A stretch of DNA of 64,000 nt from Rhabdothermincola salaria (GCF_021246445.1 NZ_JAJQXW010000001.1:992001-1056000); one strand, 5' to 3'. Shown: positions 19,732 through 33,047, numbered from the stretch's first letter. A program made the numbers and translations. The notes: generated by a model from the letters alone, not told the origin.

Positions 19732-21309
19732 TCAGCGAAGGGCCCGCAGCCGCCGCTCGACGTCGGCGAAGTCGGGGTCGACGCCGGCGATGCGACCGAA
19801 CAGATCCCGGGCCCGCGGGACCTCTCCCGCCCGCTCGTACAAGTCGGCGAGCGCGTACGCCCGGCGGAGGTGGTGGTCCTTGGGGTTCTTCGGGAACTTC
19901 CAGCCCGAGGCCAGCAGGTCGATGGCCCCGACCACCTGGCCCTGGTCGGCCAGCGCGCCGGCTGCCACGATGCGCCCCTCGGTCACGATCTCGGCGCCCG
20001 GAGACACCGCGCCCAGCTCCTGCCAGAGCTCGTCGACCATCGCCCACTGGCCGAGGGCCCGGTAGCAGTCCGCCAACACCGGGTGCTGCTCGACGCTGTC
20101 GGCGAGGAGGCGGAACGCCTCGAGCTCCTTGGCCGCCGCCTTCCACTTGCTCTGGCGGTACAGCGTCAGCCCGTAGAGCTCACGGACGGCTGCGACGGTG
20201 GGGGCTTCGTCCGAGAGCTTCTTGAGGATCCGGGCCGCGTCGCCGAACCGCTCGTGCTCGAAGTCCTCGCTGGCCTCCCGGAGGCGACGCTCGACCCGCT
20301 CACTGCGAGCCGTGCCCACGGCCCGCGACAACTCGAGGCGGACCTCCTCGGCCAGATCGCCGACCGGTGTGGGCGTCGTCCGGTTGCGCCGGGTGCGCTG
20401 GCCCCCACGCGACACCGCCCCCTGGGCCTCGTCGCGGACCTCTTCGACGAGCACCCACTCCTCGCCGGCCCGAGCCTCACGTTCGGCTCGGGCCTCGTCG
20501 TCGCGCCGGCGTTCCTCGTCGACGGGTGCGTCGGCCGCACCGGCCTCCGGCGCGGCCGAGCGCTCCGCTGCGCCACCCGACCGGTCGGCTCCCTCGACTG
20601 CATCGCGCCATGCGCGACTGGCGTTCGACACCCGCTTGCCGGTGGCCGCCCCCAGCCCACGGCGGGCCACGCTCCCCCATGCCTTGGGGGCCTCGATGTA
20701 CTCGTCTCGATCGTCGGGCCGAGCGGAACCGGGTCCCCGACCTCGGGGGCCCCCTGCTCGCCGCTCCGGCCTCGGCCCTCCCACCGATGGGCGACGGTCG
20801 GTGCCCGCACGCCCCCCACCAGAGCGTTCGTCGCTGCGGGCCCGGCTCCGTGGGATCGGCGCGCCGCCCCGCCTGTCATCCCGTTCCGAGCCCGGCCGAC
20901 GCGTACGCTCGCTCGAGTTACCACGATCCGGACTACGACCACGATCATCGCGGGACGCCGAACGAGACGACTCCGAGCGGGGACCGCTGCGACCCCCGCT
21001 CTCGCTGCGCCCCTCGGCACCGCCACTGCGGCGTCCCCCGCCGGTCGGACCGGCGCCCCGGCCGGCGGAACCGGTGCGGGCGCCACGGCTGGCCGTTCCG
21101 CCACCCGCGCCAGGGCCAGACCGCCTCGTGCCGGAGCTCTTCGGCCCGCCGCTCTTGCCTCCCGCGCCCTTGGGGCCGGACCCGCGGCTGCCTCCGCTCT
21201 TGGCGCCGTCGCCCTTGGAGGCACCGCGCTTGGCACCGGGGCCGCCGCTCGAACGAGCCGGACGACCCCGATCGGGGCGCGAGGAACCAGAAGAAGCAGG
21301 ACGAGCCAT
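19732..21309 (-). CDS. TPR-like protein with long disordered basic N-terminus
   Basis: A 525-residue protein of two very different halves. Residues 1 to about 250 are low-complexity, rich in Arg, Gly, Ser, Pro and Lys, with many RR, RG and SG pairs, and look like an RNA-binding disordered region. Residues about 330-525 form helical pairs of tetratricopeptide type, including FEHERFGDAARILKKLSDEAP, YGLTLYRQSKWKAAAKELEAF, LADCYRALGQWAMVDELW and LADLYERAGEVPRARDLF. The gene lies directly downstream of the 5S rRNA gene in the same direction. TAGGTT six bases before the ATG suggests it has its own leaderless promoter. A role near ribosomes or RNA is only a guess. Confidence 0.82.
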   Translation of the reverse strand: MARPASSGSSRPDRGRPARSSGGPGAKRGASKGDGAKSGGSRGSGPKGAGGKSGGPKSSGTRRSGPGAGGGTASRGARTGSAGRGAGPTGGGRRSGGAEGRSESGGRSGPRSESSRSASRDDRGRSPDRGNSSERTRRPGSERDDRRGGAPIPRSRARSDERSGGGRAGTDRRPSVGGPRPERRAGGPRGRGPGSARPDDRDEYIEAPKAWGSVARRGLGAATGKRVSNASRAWRDAVEGADRSGGAAERSAAPEAGAADAPVDEERRRDDEARAEREARAGEEWVLVEEVRDEAQGAVSRGGQRTRRNRTTPTPVGDLAEEVRLELSRAVGTARSERVERRLREASEDFEHERFGDAARILKKLSDEAPTVAAVRELYGLTLYRQSKWKAAAKELEAFRLLADSVEQHPVLADCYRALGQWAMVDELWQELGAVSPGAEIVTEGRIVAAGALADQGQVVGAIDLLASGWKFPKNPKDHHLRRAYALADLYERAGEVPRARDLFGRIAGVDPDFADVERRLRALR

Positions 21310-21315
21310 GGGACC

Positions 21316-21321
21316 AACCTA
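21316..21321 (-). promoter_or_regulatory. Candidate -10 element of leaderless TPR-protein gene
   Basis: TAGGTT on the minus strand, six bases before the ATG at 21309. It lies downstream of the rrn terminator, so the gene need not depend on rrn read-through. Confidence 0.47.
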
Positions 21322-21360
21322 GCGGCGAGGTGCCGGCAGCCCCCTCGGGGGCGCCGAACT

Positions 21361-21402
21361 GCGGACGAAAACGACGAAAGGGCCCCTCTCGGGGCCCTTT
21401 CG
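21361..21402 (-). terminator. Intrinsic terminator of the rrn operon
   Basis: Perfect 12-bp stem CGAAAGGGCCCC / GGGGCCCTTTCG at 21375-21402 with loop TCTC, located about ten bases after the end of 5S rRNA. On the minus strand it is followed by TCGTTTTCG, a short T-rich tract. This is the best intrinsic terminator in the window. Confidence 0.9.
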
Positions 21403-21410
21403 AGTGCGAA

Positions 21411-21527
<117 letters not shown>

Positions 21528-21578
21528 AACCTTTGTCAAGCGAGCGGCGCCACCCACTGGTGGCAGCCGAGCCCTCTC

Positions 21579-21612
21579 GAGAACTCCATAGCGAGCACGA
21601 ACATCATTGTCG

Positions 21613-21620
<8 letters not shown>
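21579..21620 (-). other. 3' arm of the 23S rRNA processing stem
   Basis: On the plus strand this segment reads like the segment at 24671-24712 on the minus strand (shared CATAGCGAGCACGA and CCAAGC blocks), so in the transcript the two flanks of 23S pair into an almost continuous stem. This is the expected RNase III substrate that releases pre-23S. Confidence 0.85.
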
Positions 21621-24670
<3,050 letters not shown>

Positions 24671-24678
<8 letters not shown>

Positions 24679-24712
24679 GAACAAAGATGCTCGTGCTCGC
24701 TATGCAATTCTC
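24671..24712 (-). other. 5' arm of the 23S rRNA processing stem
   Basis: Reads GAGAATTGCATAGCGAGCAC and onward on the minus strand and pairs with 21579-21620. It forms the base-paired stalk from which 23S precursor is cut. Confidence 0.85.
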
Positions 24713-24842
24713 AAAGGGCGCTGCGGCACCGGGACAGGAGTCCCGACGACGTTGTGGGTGACGCGCTGCTGCACAGGCGAGCTGGGCTCGAGCCTGCGCA
24801 GGCGTTGGTCACCGCGTCCGAGGTGCGTGCTGGAGAGCACAC

Positions 24843-24864
24843 CCTCAAAACGGAACAGAGAACG
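24843..24864 (-). other. Spacer arm pairing with the rrn leader (outer 16S stem)
   Basis: The plus strand here reads CCTCAAAACGGAACAGAGAA and onward; the leader at 26766-26788 reads almost the same on the minus strand. In the primary transcript these two segments can pair over about 20 bases, outside the 16S processing stem. Confidence 0.7.
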
Positions 24865-24940
24865 ACGACACCAATCAGTCGACGCAGGAGAGCCCGAGAG
24901 CTCCATCCGACGCCGGCGTTTCGCTGCCGAGTAGCCAGTG

Positions 24941-24956
24941 CACCAACTGGGAATCC
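24941..24956 (-). other. 3' arm of the 16S rRNA processing stem
   Basis: CACCAACTGGGAATCC on the plus strand; in the transcript it pairs with the leader segment at 26621-26637 (blocks CACCAACT/AGTTGGTG and GGGAA/TTCCC). Confidence 0.75.
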
Positions 24957-25017
24957 TTCTCCACGGTCCGGTCGTGGTGACCGAACGATCGGGAGAGGTG
25001 CTCTTTCGAGCTGGACT

Positions 25018-26548
<1,531 letters not shown>

Positions 26549-26620
26549 ATCTCGACCACCACCCGTGGGCGGCGATCTCGATCGCAATGAAAAGTCCGGG
26601 ATGGAGGGGCTCTCCTCCAT

Positions 26621-26637
26621 GGTTCCCGAAGTTGGTG
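26621..26637 (-). other. 5' arm of the 16S rRNA processing stem
   Basis: On the minus strand CACCAACTTCGGGAACC, complementary with small bulges to the spacer segment at 24941-24956. Expected RNase III substrate. Confidence 0.75.
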
Positions 26638-26765
26638 TCGGCCTGGTAAGGCCTTCACCGGTTTGGAATTGCTTGGTGAACGATCACGACTCGTACGACC
26701 ACCCCTTGTGCCGAAGCACGAGCCGGGTGGACGCCGTCTGCGGTGATCGCCCGCACTGGCTTTTT

Positions 26766-26788
26766 CGTCCTCTGTTCCGTTTTCAAGG
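26766..26788 (-). other. Leader arm of the outer 16S stem
   Basis: On the minus strand CCTTGAAAACGGAACAGAGG and onward. It is the near-exact partner of spacer positions 24843-24864. Confidence 0.7.
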
Positions 26789-26920
26789 AGCGCTCGGCCG
26801 AGAAGGCACAGCCTGAACTCGGCGCACTCGTTGTTGGCCTGCCACCATCTGGCGGCGGTTCCAACTCTCCGACTCCATGGAGGCGCCCGTGGGCGCTGGT
26901 TCCGTTTGGAGCGGAGTGCC

Positions 26921-26949
26921 ACTCTACCGAGACGCTTGGAGGCTGTCAA
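26921..26949 (-). promoter_or_regulatory. Promoter of the rrn operon
   Basis: On the minus strand a perfect -35 TTGACA (26944-26949), a 17-base spacer and -10 TAGAGT (26921-26926). This is the strongest vegetative-sigma promoter seen here. Transcription would start near 26914, giving a long leader before 16S. Confidence 0.8.
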
Positions 26950-27019
26950 CCCGGTGGAACCGGTGCAACGTCCTGCTTGGTCCTCGTCCCGCCCGGCGAA
27001 CCGGTCGGTGCGGCGAGAT

Positions 27020-27041
27020 GTGAACGTAGTCCGCCGTTCAC
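27020..27041 (-). terminator. Weak hairpin after tyrS
   Basis: GTGAACG / CGTTCAC inverted repeat with an eight-base loop, 66 bases after the tyrS stop. No T-run follows, so it may be a weak terminator or only an mRNA end-stabilising structure. Confidence 0.35.
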
Positions 27042-27106
27042 ACCCCGGCAACCTGAGACAGCGTGTCGTTCGTCACTCGACGCCCCCCAGGCGACGTTCT
27101 CCCTGG

Positions 27107-28381
27107 TCAGCGCACCAACAGATGGCGCTGCTTCTTGCCCCTTCGCACCATGCACCAGCGATCGTGGTGCCAATCAGCAGACGTCAGCCGGCGTCCTTCG
27201 GGGGCGGCGACGTCGTTGACGTAGAGGCCGCCCTGGGCGATGAGGCGACGCCCCTCGCCCTTGGAGGCCAGCACCCCGTGGGTGACCAGGACCTCGACGA
27301 GGTCGCCACCGGCCTCGTCGGGGGTGAGCGCCACCGTGGGCACCGTGCCCGACAGCGCTTCCCAGTCGGCCACAGCGAGGTCGCCCACCGCCCGGGTGAA
27401 CCCGGTCGATGCGACACCTGCCTCTCGGGCCGCCGCCTCGCCGTGCACGAGGGTCGTCACCGCCTCGGCCAGCGCCCGCTGGGCGACGCGACGCTCGGGG
27501 GCGTCGCGGTGCTCGGCCATCACCGTGGCGATCTCGTCGAGCGGGAGCAGGGTGAGCTGGAGCAGGAACCGCTCGACGTCGCGGTCGTCGCTGTTCACGA
27601 AGTACTGGAAGAAGGCGTACGGGGACGTGCGGTGGGGGTCGAGCCACACGGCATCGCCGGTGGACTTGCCGAACTTGGCCCCGTCGGCGCGGGTGACCAA
27701 CGGGACGGTGAGCCCATGCACGTGGGCGCCGACCGTGCGCCGTACGAGGTCGATGCCGGCGGTGATGTTCCCCCACTGGTCCGACCCGCCCACCTGGAGC
27801 TCGACGCCCAGGGTCTCGTGGAGGTGGCGATAGTCGTTGGCCTGCAGGAGCATGTAGCTGAACTCCGTGAAGGAGATCCCCTGCTCGCTCTGCACGCGGG
27901 CGCGCACCGACTCCTTGGCCAGCATGGTGTTGACGGTGACGTGCTTGCCCACGTCCCTCAGGAACTCCAGCACCCCGATCCGGGCCGTCCAGTCCCGGTT
28001 GTCGACCAGGAGGGCCGGGTTCCCGTCGGCCTCGAAGTCCAGGAAGGATGTCAACTGGCTGGTGATGGCCGCCACGTTGCGGTCGAGCTCGTCGGCGGCG
28101 AGCAGGTTGCGCTCCGTGGACCGCCCGCCCGGATCGCCGATCATGCCGGTGGCTCCTCCCGCCAGTGCCACCGGCTGGTGCCCGAAGAGCTGGAAGCGGC
28201 GCAACAACAGCAATGGGACGAGATGGCCCACGTGCAGGCTGTCGCCCGTCGGATCGAAACCGGCGTACACCCGGATCGGCCCCTCGGCCAGACGGGCCCC
28301 CAGGGCGTCGGTGTCGGTGGTGTCGTGCACCAGCCCACGGGACAGCAGGTCGTCGAGGATCGCAGCATCGCTCACGGGCAC
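27107..28381 (-). CDS. tyrS: Tyrosine--tRNA ligase
   Basis: Class I synthetase charging tRNA-Tyr. The 424-residue protein has YAGFDPTGDSLHVGH with HVGH at residues 50-53, the tyrosine-binding region TEFSYMLLQANDY and GSDQWGNI, the KMSKS-loop variant KFGKS at residues 236-240, and a C-terminal S4 RNA-binding domain (about 355-420). I chose the GTG at 28381 because GGGAG lies five bases upstream; the next in-frame GTG at 28375 is possible. It is read toward the rrn operon and divergent from the membrane protein gene at 28476. No T-box leader was seen. Confidence 0.95.
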   Translation of the reverse strand: MPVSDAAILDDLLSRGLVHDTTDTDALGARLAEGPIRVYAGFDPTGDSLHVGHLVPLLLLRRFQLFGHQPVALAGGATGMIGDPGGRSTERNLLAADELDRNVAAITSQLTSFLDFEADGNPALLVDNRDWTARIGVLEFLRDVGKHVTVNTMLAKESVRARVQSEQGISFTEFSYMLLQANDYRHLHETLGVELQVGGSDQWGNITAGIDLVRRTVGAHVHGLTVPLVTRADGAKFGKSTGDAVWLDPHRTSPYAFFQYFVNSDDRDVERFLLQLTLLPLDEIATVMAEHRDAPERRVAQRALAEAVTTLVHGEAAAREAGVASTGFTRAVGDLAVADWEALSGTVPTVALTPDEAGGDLVEVLVTHGVLASKGEGRRLIAQGGLYVNDVAAPEGRRLTSADWHHDRWCMVRRGKKQRHLLVR

Positions 28382-28475
28382 AGACTCTCCCGCCTCCTCA
28401 GCGCTGCGTCCAACCCGATCTCCCCGACGGCCGGCGTGATTGGCGGCCGCCGGCACCCGGAGGCAGAGTTGAGCC

Positions 28476-29060
28476 ATGGCCGACACCACGAGGGGCACGT
28501 CGCCCGCCGGGCCACCGCCCGACACCCCCGAGGACGACGTGGCACCGCTGTCGGTAGGTCGTCGCCTCAGCCGGGTCCTCGCCACGGTGGTGGCCATCTC
28601 CGTGGCGGCCATGTGGGCCTACGCGCTGTGGGGCCCCGTGCAACGCGTCAGCCAGGGCACGTTCGACTCACCCGCCTTCCCCGAGGCGGCTCAGCCCATC
28701 TGTGCGGAGACCCTCGCCGCCATCGACGCCTTGCCACCGGCCTACGAATCACGCGACTCGGGCGCCCGCGCCGACGTGGTGGCCGCCGCCAACGACGAGC
28801 TGGCCGTCATGCTGGATCGCCTCGACGCCATCGCTCCCCCGCCCGATGCGAGCGACGACGCCCGCATGATCGACGAGTGGTTGGGCGACTGGCGCACGTT
28901 CCTCGGCGATCGTGAGCGCTACGTCGAGGCGCTGTCCACCGATCCCGGTGCCCGCCTCCTCGTCACCGAGAAGGAACGTCGCCAGATCACCGAGCCCATC
29001 GACTACCTGGCCACGGTGAACGACATGCCGGCCTGCGCCACCCCCGGCGACATCGCCTGA
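28476..29060 (+). CDS. Single-pass membrane protein of unknown function
   Basis: A 194-residue protein with a Pro-rich cytosolic start (1-27), one transmembrane helix at about 33-53 and an acidic, helical extracytoplasmic domain. The domain has two cysteines (in QPICAETL and MPACATPG) that could be disulfide-linked, with ANDELAVMLDRLDAIAPP and DEWLGDWRTFLGDRERYVEAL between. Proteins with this DWR-x-F-LGDR-x-RY pattern occur in actinobacteria without a known role. The gene is divergent from tyrS and convergent with the Nudix gene, and stands alone. Confidence 0.72.
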   Translation: MADTTRGTSPAGPPPDTPEDDVAPLSVGRRLSRVLATVVAISVAAMWAYALWGPVQRVSQGTFDSPAFPEAAQPICAETLAAIDALPPAYESRDSGARADVVAAANDELAVMLDRLDAIAPPPDASDDARMIDEWLGDWRTFLGDRERYVEALSTDPGARLLVTEKERRQITEPIDYLATVNDMPACATPGDIA

Positions 29061-29097
29061 CGGCGCGGGCGGGCCCCCGACCCGCGGAGCAGGTGGG

Positions 29098-29715
29098 TCA
29101 GAGCCGGCCCGCCAGGGCCCCCGCCCGTTCGGCCAGGCGGATCAGGCCCTCGTCGGCGCCGAGGGCCGGGAGGTCCACCGGCGCGACCCAGCGCAGCGCC
29201 TCGGACTCGTGGTTGCCGACCGCCCGAGCCCCCGACGGTGCCAGCACCAGGTAGCGCACGTCGAGGTGCAGGTGGGCCGCCTCCTTCGGCGGCCGGACCT
29301 CGTGGATGTCGAGGTCGGCGGGCGGAGCCACGACGACCAGCCCGTCGATGCCGGTCTCCTCGGTCGCTTCCCGCAGCGCCGTGGCGGCGAGGTTGGCTTC
29401 GCCGTCGGTGTGGCCGCCGGGCTGGAGCCACTTGCGCAGCTTGGTGTGGAACAGCACCAGCACCCGACCGCTGTCGGGGTCGAGCACGAGGGCCGAGCCG
29501 GTGAAGTGGCCTGCGGCGCAGGACCGATGCAGGGCATCCGGGTTCGCCGAGGCGAACTCGAGCATCTGATCGCGGAGGCGGGCCTGCCCGGCGTCGGCCG
29601 GTTCGTGGCGGTGCAGGTCGGCGACCAGCGACGACAGCTCTCCGGAGGACGCAAGTCGATCGGCGGTCAGGAGCTGGGGTCGGCGGGGGCCGGAGCTCGC
29701 GCCCGGCGAGGTCAT
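29098..29715 (-). CDS. Nudix hydrolase
   Basis: A 205-residue cytosolic protein with a full Nudix box beginning G-G-H-T-D-G-E and ending R-E-A-T-E-E-T-G-I. An N-terminal helical extension and LHLDVRYLVLAP after the box match Nudix proteins annotated only as general hydrolases of nucleoside diphosphate derivatives. The ATG at 29715 overlaps the stop of the DNA glycosylase gene as ATGA, so the two are coupled and lie at the tail of the arginine operon. A link to removal of damaged nucleotides, matching the neighbouring glycosylase, is plausible but unproven. Confidence 0.85.
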   Translation of the reverse strand: MTSPGASSGPRRPQLLTADRLASSGELSSLVADLHRHEPADAGQARLRDQMLEFASANPDALHRSCAAGHFTGSALVLDPDSGRVLVLFHTKLRKWLQPGGHTDGEANLAATALREATEETGIDGLVVVAPPADLDIHEVRPPKEAAHLHLDVRYLVLAPSGARAVGNHESEALRWVAPVDLPALGADEGLIRLAERAGALAGRL

Positions 29716-30332
29716 CGGCCCCGCCTGCCCACCGCCGGGCCGGGACGCCCCGGCGAGACGTGTGGGTCGTCGGGCACGAACCAACGCCAAGGGTGCTCGA
29801 CCGCCACCGAGATGCCGACTCGACCGCTCGTGGCCGGCGATGGCGGCGGGGGCACACCGTCGTCGAGGATCGTCGGGCCGGTTCCGTCGACCAGGTCGGC
29901 ACCGTCGTGGTCCCCGTCGATGCCCAGCGCCTGGCACAGCTTCGCGGGCCCGTTGGCCAGGTCACGGTCGCGGCGGGCTGCGGAGCGATCGTGGCGCATG
30001 GCCTCGAGGCCCGCCAGGGCCTCACCGGCGCGCAGCAGCACGGCGGCGGCCTCGCCCTCCGGCCCGCACACGGCGTTGGCACACCAGTGCATGCCGTAGC
30101 TGAAGTACACGTAGAGGTGCCCCGGGGGCCCGAACATCACCCGGGTGCGTGGCGTCCGACCCCGATAGGCGTGGCTGGCGGGGTCGTCGGCCCCGACGTA
30201 GGCCTCGACCTCGACGATGCGCACGGCACGGTCGCCGTGGACGAGCGCCTTGCCCAGCAGCTCCGGGCCCACGACGCGTGGGTCCCGGTCGTAGAACGAG
30301 CGCGGCAACACCGCACCGGTGGGGACGCTCAC
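29712..30332 (-). CDS. 3-methyladenine DNA glycosylase (AAG/MPG type)
   Basis: Removes alkylated purines from DNA in base excision repair. The 206-residue protein has the family strings LLGKALVHGD, the catalytic Glu in VEVEAYVGADDPASHAYRGRTPR, the YVYFSYGMHWCANAV segment containing the intercalating-Tyr region, and NGPAKLCQALGID. The GTG at 30332 overlaps the argH stop as GTGA. Its place at the end of an arginine operon is known from other actinobacteria, where it lies next to argH and tyrS. Length and motifs are normal. Confidence 0.92.
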   Translation of the reverse strand: MSVPTGAVLPRSFYDRDPRVVGPELLGKALVHGDRAVRIVEVEAYVGADDPASHAYRGRTPRTRVMFGPPGHLYVYFSYGMHWCANAVCGPEGEAAAVLLRAGEALAGLEAMRHDRSAARRDRDLANGPAKLCQALGIDGDHDGADLVDGTGPTILDDGVPPPPSPATSGRVGISVAVEHPWRWFVPDDPHVSPGRPGPAVGRRGR

Positions 30333-31711
30333 TGCTCCCAGCGGTCCCGGTCCTCGGTGAGCCGTTCGGCGAAGCGAGCCAGCTGAGCGGCCACCGGCGC
30401 GGGCCCGGCCCCGCCTCGGGTGGTGCGCCGCGAGACGGCGACGCCCTCGTCGAGGAGGCCGACGGCCTCGGGGCCCAGCTCGGGCGACGCCGCCACCAGG
30501 TCGCGCAGGGCGATGCCCTCGTCGAGCGAGCGCCGCACCAGCGCGCCGACGACGGCGTGGGCCTCGCGGAACGGCAGGCCCCCGGCCACGAGGTGCTCGG
30601 CCAGGTCGGTGGCCGCGCTGGTGGGTGAGTCGGCGGCGGCCGCCATGACGTCGGTGCGCAGCGTGGAGGTGGCCAACAGACCGGTCATGGCCGACAGCGC
30701 CAGGGCCACGGTGTCGAGGCTGTCGAAGAGCGGCTCCTTGTCCTCCTGGAGGTCGCGGTTGTAGGCCAGCGGCAACGCCTTCAGCGTGGCCAGCAGGCCG
30801 GTGAGATTGCCGATGAGACGACCGGTCTTGCCCCTCGTGAGCTCGGCGATGTCGGGGTTCTTCTTCTGGGGCAGCATCGAGGAGCCCGTGGACCAGGCGT
30901 CGTCGAGGCCGAGGAACCCGAACTCGTCGGTGGACCACAAGATGAGCTCTTCGGCCAGCCGCGAGAGGTGCACTCCGAGCAGGGCCAGGTCGAAGAGGGC
31001 CTCGGCGACGAAATCGCGATCGCTCACCGCGTCGAGGGAGTTGTCGAACACGCGGGCGAAACCGAGGTCCTCAGCGGTCCCCTCGGGGTCGAGGGGCAGC
31101 GAGGAACCGGCCAGGGCCCCGGCGCCGAGCGGTGAGACGTCGAGGCGACGCCTGGTGTCGGCCAGCCGGTCCAGGTCGCGAGCGAGCGCCCAGCCGTGGG
31201 CCAGGAGGTGGTGGGCCAGCAGCACCGGCTGGGCCCGCTGGAGGTGGGTGTAGCCGGGGAGGTAGGCGTCGCCCGCCTCCCGGGCACGATCGAGCAGCAC
31301 TCCTTGGAGGGCCAGCACGCGTGCAGCGATGCCGGCGAGCTCCCGCTTGGCGTACAGCCGCAGGTCGGTGGCGACCTGGTCGTTGCGGCTCCGCCCGGTG
31401 TGCAGCTTGCCGCCGGCCGGACCGGCCAGCTCGGTCACACGACGCTCGACCGCGGTGTGGATGTCCTCGTCGGAGGCCACGAAGACCAGCTCACCGGATT
31501 CGAGCTCGCGCTCGACTCGGTCGAGCGCCTCGAGCACGTCGTCACGCTCGGCCTCGGTGAGGATTCCGACCCGGGCCAGTCCCCGGACGTGCGCGCGCGA
31601 GCCGGTGATGTCGTCGCCGGCCAGCCGGCGGTCGTAGGGCAGGCTCACCGTGAACGCCAACAGCTCCTCGGCCGGGCCTCCCTCGAAGCGGCCGTGCCAC
31701 AGGGTGCTCAT
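30329..31711 (-). CDS. argH: Argininosuccinate lyase
   Basis: Splits argininosuccinate into arginine and fumarate, the last step of arginine synthesis. The 460-residue protein starts with LWHGRFEGG, has HTGRSRNDQVATDLRL, the YTHLQRAQP segment, and the fumarase/lyase signature GSSMLPQKKNPD holding the catalytic serine loop. The ATG at 31711 lies ten bases after the argG stop. Its stop overlaps the glycosylase start. Confidence 0.97.
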   Translation of the reverse strand: MSTLWHGRFEGGPAEELLAFTVSLPYDRRLAGDDITGSRAHVRGLARVGILTEAERDDVLEALDRVERELESGELVFVASDEDIHTAVERRVTELAGPAGGKLHTGRSRNDQVATDLRLYAKRELAGIAARVLALQGVLLDRAREAGDAYLPGYTHLQRAQPVLLAHHLLAHGWALARDLDRLADTRRRLDVSPLGAGALAGSSLPLDPEGTAEDLGFARVFDNSLDAVSDRDFVAEALFDLALLGVHLSRLAEELILWSTDEFGFLGLDDAWSTGSSMLPQKKNPDIAELTRGKTGRLIGNLTGLLATLKALPLAYNRDLQEDKEPLFDSLDTVALALSAMTGLLATSTLRTDVMAAAADSPTSAATDLAEHLVAGGLPFREAHAVVGALVRRSLDEGIALRDLVAASPELGPEAVGLLDEGVAVSRRTTRGGAGPAPVAAQLARFAERLTEDRDRWEQ

Positions 31712-31721
31712 CGGGCGGCGC

Positions 31722-32981
31722 TCACTCCCCCGCCGTCGGGGCGGAGGTCGACGTGGAGGTGGTGGCGCCGCTGGCGGAGGTCGGCGTCCCGGGGAGGGCG
31801 GCCGACTGCTTGGCCGCCCAGGTCTGGATGCCCAGTCCCCAGAGCTTCACGAAGCCCTCGGAGTCGGCGTGCTCGAAGCTGTCCTCGGCGTCGTAGGTGG
31901 CCAGGCCGTAGTCGTAGAGGCTGTGGGGGCTGCGGCGACCGACGACGTAGCAGCGACCGGGCTCGAGGCGCAGGCGCACCTCACCGGTGACGAAGCGCTG
32001 GGTGTTGTCGACGAAGGCGTCGAGGGCCTCCTTCAGCGGGGAGTACCACATCCCGTCGTACACGAGGTCGGCGAAGCGCCCTTCGAGGCGCTGCTTCTCG
32101 TGGGCGACGTCGCGCTCGAGCGTGATCGACTCGAGGTCGCGGTGGGCCTCGATGAGGGCCAACGCACCCGGGGCTTCGTACGTCTCGCGGCTCTTGATGC
32201 CCACCCGGCGGTTCTCGACCATGTCGAGACGCCCCCAGCCGTAGGCCCCCACGATGTCGTTGAGCTCCACGATGAGGTCGTGCAGGGCCATGGCCTCGCC
32301 GTCGAGGCTGACCGGCACGCCTTCCTCGAAGCCCACGACGACCTCACGGGCCTCGCTGGCCTTCACCGTGGTCATGCTCCACACCCCCTCGGGCGGGCGC
32401 GCCCACGGGTCCTCCATCTCACCGCACTCGATGGCCCGGCCCCAGAGGTTGTCGTCGATGGAGTACAGCTTCTCCTTGGTGGCGGCCACGGGGATGTCGT
32501 GGGCCTCGGCGTACTCGATGCTCATCTCCCGGGTCATGCCCCAGTTGCGCACCGGCGCCATGATCTCGAGGTCGGGCGCCAGGGCCCGGGTGGCCACCTC
32601 GAAGCGGACCTGGTCGTTGCCCTTGCCCGTGCACCCGTGGGCCACCGCTTCGGCGCCGTGGTAGCGGGCGGCGGCCACGAGGTGGCGCACGATGACGGGA
32701 CGGGACAGCGCCGACACCAGCGGGTAGCGGCCCTCGTAGAGGGCGTTGGCCTTGAGGGCGGGGGCGAGGAAGTCGCGAGCGAACTCCTCGCGGCAGTCCA
32801 CCACGATGGCCTCCACGGCCCCGGCGGCGAACGCCTTGGCCTGCAGACCCTCCCAGTCCCCCTCCTGGCCCAGGTTGCAGGCGACGGTGATCACCTCGAC
32901 GCCGTAGTTCTCGATCATCCAACGCACGGCCACCGAGGTGTCGAGACCACCGCTGTAGGCCAGCACCACTCGCTTCGCCAT
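31722..32981 (-). CDS. argG: Argininosuccinate synthase
   Basis: Joins citrulline and aspartate using ATP. The 419-residue protein has the ATP-binding AYSGGLDTSVAV at residues 8-19, GCTGKGNDQVRFE, the RNWGMTREMSIEYA segment and SIDDNLWGRAIECGE. The conserved core ends near KLWGLGIQTWAAKQS; a 30-residue Ser/Thr-rich tail follows, which is not usual for the family. The ATG at 32981 has AGAAGGAAG upstream. It is separated from argR by 74 bases, the largest gap in the operon. Confidence 0.97.
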   Translation of the reverse strand: MAKRVVLAYSGGLDTSVAVRWMIENYGVEVITVACNLGQEGDWEGLQAKAFAAGAVEAIVVDCREEFARDFLAPALKANALYEGRYPLVSALSRPVIVRHLVAAARYHGAEAVAHGCTGKGNDQVRFEVATRALAPDLEIMAPVRNWGMTREMSIEYAEAHDIPVAATKEKLYSIDDNLWGRAIECGEMEDPWARPPEGVWSMTTVKASEAREVVVGFEEGVPVSLDGEAMALHDLIVELNDIVGAYGWGRLDMVENRRVGIKSRETYEAPGALALIEAHRDLESITLERDVAHEKQRLEGRFADLVYDGMWYSPLKEALDAFVDNTQRFVTGEVRLRLEPGRCYVVGRRSPHSLYDYGLATYDAEDSFEHADSEGFVKLWGLGIQTWAAKQSAALPGTPTSASGATTSTSTSAPTAGE

Positions 32982-33047
32982 TGACGCACTTCCTTCTGCC
33001 ACGGCCCGGGGGCCCGTTCGGGGGGGAACTTCGATCAGGGGAACAGC

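Larger units (their letters stand above)
26549..27106 (-). other. rrn leader and promoter region
   Basis: 558 bases between tyrS and 16S with no coding sequence. Reading in the direction of transcription it contains a small inverted repeat after tyrS (27020-27041), a promoter (26921-26949), then a leader of about 365 bases. The leader includes a segment pairing with the spacer (26766-26788), the 5' arm of the 16S processing stem (26621-26637) and a GGAGGAGAGCCCCTCC hairpin next to it. Confidence 0.75.
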
